Source of the DNA: Phallusia mammillata | Lineage: Eukaryota; Chordata; Ascidiacea; Phlebobranchia; Ascidiidae | Length of the DNA stretch: 64,000 bases | NCBI GenBank assembly: GCA_003260075.1 | Contig: QLIY01000097.1 | Span: forward strand, 124,001 to 188,000 | Reading direction: 5' to 3' | In this document: positions 59,200 to 64,000 of the stretch, in pieces | Layout: every line of letters begins with the position of its first letter | Position numbering within the stretch: position 1 is the stretch's first letter | Notes under the pieces: generated by a model | What the model saw: only the letters and a program-made list of their open reading frames with translations | Databases searched by the model: none | Told to the model about the DNA's origin: nothing | Translations under genes and position numbers: made by a program

Positions 59200-59473
59200 T
59201 ACAAAAGCGCCAACACGAGGTAGCGCCAACAACCACTAGGACTATAAACCTCCTGCCTCTTGCACAGAAGGCCAACCACAGCGAGTGCAACGGCCAGGAT
59301 TTGACTTCACTTATTAGGGACGTACTTCAAAGTTTAGCACAGCAAGCAAATCCGGATTTACGGCAAAACGACCACATCCAGCGATTAGTTTCAAAGCGAC
59401 CTGCCTCCTTTGGTCAAAATAAGGACGTGCAGTCAAATACGGATTTCATTTGCGAAAGAAAACGAAAAATTCA
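59196..59473 (+). CDS. FAM78: FAM78 gene exon 1: start of extension
   Basis: Encodes 92 residues plus two bases, starting MIQKRQHEVAPTTTRT and including GQDLTSLIRDVLQSLAQQAN, which could form an amphipathic helix. The donor is TTCA|GTAAGT. The frame is open upstream to a stop at 59121-59123, with an acceptor-like site ending at 59143, so this may not be the first coding exon. Confidence 0.7.
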
Positions 59474-61610
59474 GTAAGTTTTACACTATTCAATATTATA
59501 ACTTTACTTTTATACATAAGAGGCAAGGCTATATATCACATGGTTTTTAGGTCCAACTTGCAAGAAACAGAAAACAAACGTCAACGGTTAACCGAAACTA
59601 CGAAAGATACAGACTGCGAACGAACTTCTAATCTTTTGTTGCAATCTGGAGCGGGAAGCGTTTTTACAGGTGGGGTCAAACATATATTTTGTTTGAGCAT
59701 TGTTTAAGGTTATACATTTAAACGAAAAACTTCCAAGATAACTTTTTCCCTGTTCCTCTCAATTTGAAACATTTGAGTCAGATAATAATTGTTTGCTTTT
59801 ATTGAAACTGCTGTTAATTCCATATTACCTATTTGAGTTTAGTTGTTTATTTGATAGCCAAATATTTTTGTCGTGTTTCAGCTAACGCAAACGAAAACAA
59901 CGACAACTCAACGGTGGTGTCATCAGTAGGAGATTGTGACCTAATAACTAAAAACGAAGAAGATTCAATAACGACGGGACTTGAAGAAGAGGATCCAAAT
60001 AGCACAGAGATTTTCACAAAGCGCAGTGGAAGAAGACTTAGCTACAACACGAATCCTCTTTCCTCCCTCCAGGAGATCTCCAAACTCCCGGCTTTTCCCG
60101 ATACCGAAACTCCAACATCAAACTGTGTCCAAAACCTGGATTCCAACAAGAAACCACATCTCTTTGAAGACTTCAACACGTTTTCCACCACAATAACAAA
60201 AATCTCGCCGGTTTCGCGGGTTTCGCGTGTTCATTGTTCCACTGTCAACCCCAGCTCCTGGACAAAATCCACTCTAAAACCAACCAGGTCTGACCCAGGA
60301 CTGTACAGGCGTGCTCAGCGTGGGATTGATTCACAAAGGAGCTTTCTTCCCAGAACCACGAAGGTCGAAAATCTGTCTCCTCTTCAGGGTTACAACTTTG
60401 GCGATTTTACGGACAACAGCGATTACTTGGCCTTAAACAGGAACACGAATGCGACCACTAGCGAGCGACCTTTGTATTTAAGAAGAAGACTAAAGCACAC
60501 TGGACTGGACGAACTGGTCTGCGAACCGCGATCCTGCGACTTATTGGTCGCAAAACACACAGACACGGGTCTCTTGAAGCTGCAAGTTGCTCGTCACAAG
60601 TCTACCTCATCCAGCAAGCCGACGTCGTCGACGACTTGCGCTGCTAAAAACAAGTCACTACAGTCAGCGCGAAAACAAACGACGCGAATTTGCGATTGTT
60701 CGTCGCCACTGTTTCACACCAAAACCTGTGACGCGTTATATACGTCACAGCAGGTGCCGAGGACTGTGACGTTGCCGTTACGTCAGAGGAGAGGCGCTCA
60801 AAAGGAGACCGCTTCGGGCAGACTCAACCATCAGCAAAAGGAAGCACAGACTGAGAGTAGCACTTTTGATCAAGACATAGCGGCAAGTGTCCGTTGTCTC
60901 TGTAGGATCGAAGAGCGTTGTCCGGCTTGTCAATCAAAACGTGAACAGCAGAATCGAAGTCCATCGCAAACGGAGGAGTCGACTGCGTTGATCACGCCAA
61001 GCGGACCTCGGACTGTGGAACGAAGACACCTGAACGTGTTTAAACGATCAAATTCGTGTGGACGAACACAAGATCAGTTGCAAGGTCATCTCGGCTTCAG
61101 CAAGGATCTTTCGAAGCAGCGATCGTTTTCCAACAACCACAAGTGCTTTGACGAGCAAGATCTCTCAAAGAACCCTAGGAGAAAACCTCATCACTGTTGC
61201 GATCCGTTTTGTCTTCTCTTCGGAGGAACAAGCTCTCTTCCCTCGTCTAATCCCTCGATTGTTTTCAGCAAGCTTTTGTACGCCGCACAAGCAGCGTCAC
61301 CGAAAAACAGAAACCTGGGTATAATCACCCCCGATCAAACTGACATGGGATGTTTCCACAGCGTCTCCAACAAGTCCAAAGTGGGCCCATGCCGTACTAA
61401 CATACACAGTGATGTACAGGCCACCATCGATCAATCGCCGACTGTGATAGAAGAATATTCCCCGATTGTTCTCCGGTACAGGACGCCTTATTTCCGCGCC
61501 AACGCCCAGGTCATCATGCCCCCGATTCGACGAAAGGAGACTTGGACTGTAGGATGGATCCAGGCTTGTGACTACATGAAATTTATCAACCAATACGGGA
61601 ATCTTGGATG
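59196..61610 (+). CDS. FAM78: FAM78-family protein with long N-terminal extension, 3' incomplete
   Basis: Three exons chain in phase: 59196-59473, 59551-59669 and 59882-61610, giving 708 codons so far. The last 88 (from Met 621) match the start of vertebrate FAM78 proteins: MGCFHS, ATIDQSP, EYSPIVLRYRTPYFRANAQV, MPPIRRKETW, VGWIQACDYMKF, NQYGNLG. FAM78 function is not established. The first 620 residues are unrecognised: hydrophilic, Ser/Thr/Arg-rich and probably disordered, with C-x-C-x5-C-x2-C at residues 471-482 and a CCDPFC near 571. Exon 3 ends at GGATG|GTAAGT just before the expected SSWELP region. No matching next exon was found before 64000, so the gene continues off the window. The ATG at 59196 has a weak context; the true start could lie upstream or at Met 621. 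Confidence 0.85.
59551..59669 (+). CDS. FAM78: FAM78 gene exon 2
   Basis: 119 bases between TGGTTTTTAG and ACAG|GTGGGG. Encodes SNLQETENKRQRLTETTKDT and on to SGAGSVF. It takes over the two-base remainder of exon 1 (CA|G) and passes one base to exon 3 (G|CT), so the frame is kept. Confidence 0.75.
59882..61610 (+). CDS. FAM78: FAM78 gene exon 3: rest of extension plus FAM78 N-terminal half
   Basis: 1729 bases without a stop, acceptor TCGTGTTTCAG. Such length in AT-rich DNA is strong evidence of coding. The upstream three quarters are low-complexity polar sequence with scattered Cys. The last 266 bases (61345-61610) are the FAM78 part, in the same frame, without any internal splice signal at the junction. 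Confidence 0.9.
61345..61610 (+). CDS. FAM78: FAM78 conserved N-terminal segment with MGC start
   Basis: Vertebrate FAM78A, as I recall it, starts MGCIQS; here MGCFHS begins exactly at the point where similarity starts. Gly2, Cys3 and Ser6 fit N-myristoylation plus palmitoylation, which needs translation to start at this Met. A second promoter or alternative start at 61345 would give a normal-length FAM78 protein (about 270-290 residues with the missing exon). Context GACATGG has G at -3. Confidence 0.7.
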
Positions 61611-64000
61611 GTAAGTTACCCGACGCTCAATTTTGTTTATTATACCTTTATGGCCAACTTTACTATTTAAACATTAGAGCTAAGTTACACCAATCGGCGT
61701 TACCTGTTATAAACTCGTTTACTCTTTCGAACTATTATCAAATTCGATATAAGACCCAATGTTTTTGGGTAAATTTTTTCAACAACTAGCAACCTAAATT
61801 CCTGATTCAAACGCCATATGCTACCATATATGAGGCACCCTTAATAGCAGCAGTTACATTTGGTGGCAGCTTGAAGCAATTATTATGCACGTATGGGCAG
61901 CCTGTCACAAGGGAGTTATAACGCATGGAAGTATCGACCATTTTGTGAATATTCTAATCAGTGGTGTCACCCAATACCGCCATAAATTGTCACAAATGCC
62001 TCCCCTTGATAAAGCGTGCGTACGGTTAGCACGTTTTGCATGAACCGGTGCCTATTATAAACTCATTTAGATATGTAGATTATCTGTCCCACAAAAATAT
62101 GTATTTCTATGGCACTTGAAGACTTGTGGTTGAATAGAGCTGATTTGAGGTTTAAACTTTATCGCACCAAGTAGATTATGTATCTTTTCCCTTCATAATT
62201 GTTTCTGCTGATCAGCTAAGATGAACATAAATTCATAACTGGGATCAGCCCCGAAGCGTGTATACACACCAGCAAATACGGCATGTTGATTAGAGTGTTT
62301 GTTATTTCTTTTGCCATGAGCTACTTTAAGTTGGCTTTATGTTTACAAGAGACCCCAGTTAACCTCTGTTACGCTGACGAATATACGAAAGCAGTTTGTC
62401 ACTTGTTGTTTGCTGTTGCTGGTTTCGCTGTTGATGACCATTTTGAGGGGGCGGGCCGGAAGTGATGATTTCCACGCAAACAATCGCATCGTTGTTGCGT
62501 CACAGTCACTGTTCAAAAGTTTTTAGACGCGCAGCTGCTTGCAAATAGCTAAACGCGCTGTGACGTCATAAACCACTTTCCTATTGCTTCATTGCCACAT
62601 TTTATGTCAAAAACTGTTTGGTTAAAATGCGTTTCAAGCCATTGCATTTGCATTAGGGCAGAAGAGGTTATTAAGTGATAAAAGTTTCCTTAATTTTTGA
62701 TGTAAAGGTCAGATTCAGCGAATATGCGTTTTACCCAAAACCACAACAAATTTAACCTGGTAATAACCGCAGTGCAAAAGAACTATTATGAATTGATCCT
62801 TTATAAACGCTTGCCCCCTTGTTAAGTTCAGAAGGGTGACAGGCAAATGTGAACAAAGAAATATTGGTTATATTTGTTGCAGTGAACAATAAATACAAAG
62901 CAACCCAAAATCCGAACGTGATAAGAGGTCGTGTTGTTCAACTTCCGAAAAGGAAGTAACTGAACGTGGTAAAGCTTTAAAAACTGACAAAATGGCGCCT
63001 CGCAGTTATTTTATGTCATTTATGGTCACAAATTTTTGTGTTGGTACAAAACAATTGCTTAAAAAACGATTGTGGAAATGTCGTATTGGTACATGTAACG
63101 TTTTTTAAAGTGTGGAAGCTAGATTATATGTATGTGACTGTGAGACTATTGTCATTTACCTAAAAAGTAGTTATCCCAGATATTTTAAACAGCAATGTGA
63201 CTTGAAAGGCAACCACTTTGAAAGTTTCCCCTAAACTACTAATAACAAGCTTCTTTTCGAAGCTATGTGGTGCAACTGTGCATTACATTTGCAGGTGGTC
63301 GTATACTTTACTACTCCAGCACAGGGCGGGGAGCATTTGACAGTATCCGGCATAATTTTACAACAATGTGGGCCAATTTGCACACACCGGTTTAAACACA
63401 ACAGTTTGGACATTGTCCTTGTTGTCAATCATTCGAATGGAAACAACCTATTGATCCAATTGCACAATATGAACATTTGTCGTCTATTCTTTCTGTCCAC
63501 CAGAATTGTTACCAACACTGTTATCGAGCTTTAAACGACAACTAATTAGTCACACAGGAGCGCGTATAACATCCCTTTAATTGTTTGGTGTTTACATACA
63601 TCCAGTTCAACAAGGCAGTAGGTATCTGTTTTGTCGATGTGTGTTCTGTGCAGGGTTATTGTTTTTGTTGCATTCGTGTCAGCCACCATATTAATCTGTA
63701 GTGTTACATGGGACGCCATTAGGTCCCGAACAAAAACCGCTAAAACAGGTACGACCAAGGCCTTCACAATGCGATTGTTGAGCAGTATAATGGACCTTTC
63801 ACATGTTTGGGTATTTTGTTCGCTTTTGCACCACGATTGTCTGTAGTTTTGTTCTCCGGACATTAATACAGACATCTGTTGACCTCTTTGTAATTGAACA
63901 TACACGAAAAATGGTGCCTACAGTCCATGGTGTTTCAATAAAACTGCACCAAGGGTTTGCCAAAAGCCGGAAAATCTAAGGGGTTTGGTGTGCTTGTGAA
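61611..64000. other. FAM78 intron and right edge
   Basis: Begins at the donor GTAAGT. No segment coding for the next FAM78 region (SSWELPDL-type) was seen on the plus strand up to 64000. Several short frames occur but lack splice support. Confidence 0.5.

Noticed and set aside
59833-59881. N-terminal extension of the 593-codon frame (MSLVVYLIAKYFC...)
   Set aside because: This stretch precedes the TTTCAG acceptor at 59881 and is intronic; its first codon is TTG, not ATG.
1-64000. CRISPR arrays, bacterial operons, phage or integron features
   Set aside because: Split genes, animal protein families and hAT elements show that the DNA is from an animal nuclear genome; the direct repeats are contig joins, not spacered arrays.

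Overview
This window is nuclear DNA of an animal. It is AT-rich, its genes are split by GT-AG introns, and long non-coding stretches separate them. Two protein genes can be recognised. Their families (SLC26A11 and FAM78), the mostly 150-450 bp introns and the apparent very high heterozygosity would fit an ascidian such as Ciona, but the species is an inference and not proven here.

Layout. 1-19 kb: mostly non-coding, with a few GC/CpG-richer patches that could be unrecognised exons or promoters (about 1.0, 4.2, 8.3, 12.6-13.1 and 14.4 kb). 19.2-27.7 kb, minus strand: a twelve-exon SLC26A11-type anion transporter (SLC26 membrane domain plus STAS domain). It can be read exon by exon with matching splice phases; only the 5' edge of exon 3 is lost in a sequence gap. 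28-39 kb: non-coding, with many duplicated blocks. 40.1-41.1 kb: a hAT-type transposon with a perfect 8-bp target duplication and a second, decayed hAT copy nested inside. 41-59 kb: largely non-coding, with low-confidence exon and promoter candidates near 43.4, 46.0, 50.6 and 51.3 kb. 59.2-61.6 kb, plus strand: three exons of a FAM78 gene. The last of these ends at a splice donor inside the conserved FAM78 domain, so the gene continues past the right edge. It carries a frame-consistent N-terminal extension of about 620 residues that I do not recognise.

An important artefact runs through the window. There are 19 long runs of G on the plus strand and no comparable runs of C. Fifteen are 10-11 bases long, and fourteen of these are flanked by near-identical direct repeats of roughly 40-590 bp; the other four are 41-96 bases. 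This looks like scaffold-gap placeholders (Ns shown as G) between contigs that overlap or represent the two haplotypes. The duplicated blocks should not be read as biological tandem repeats, and the poly-Gly/poly-Pro frames they create are not proteins.

The two recognised genes are unrelated in function and nothing suggests co-regulation. Items most worth a second look are the extended FAM78 protein, a hairpin-bounded element at 22.9-23.1 kb with a hammerhead-ribozyme-like core, the nested hAT elements, and a probable insertion-polymorphic hAT copy at 36.7 kb.
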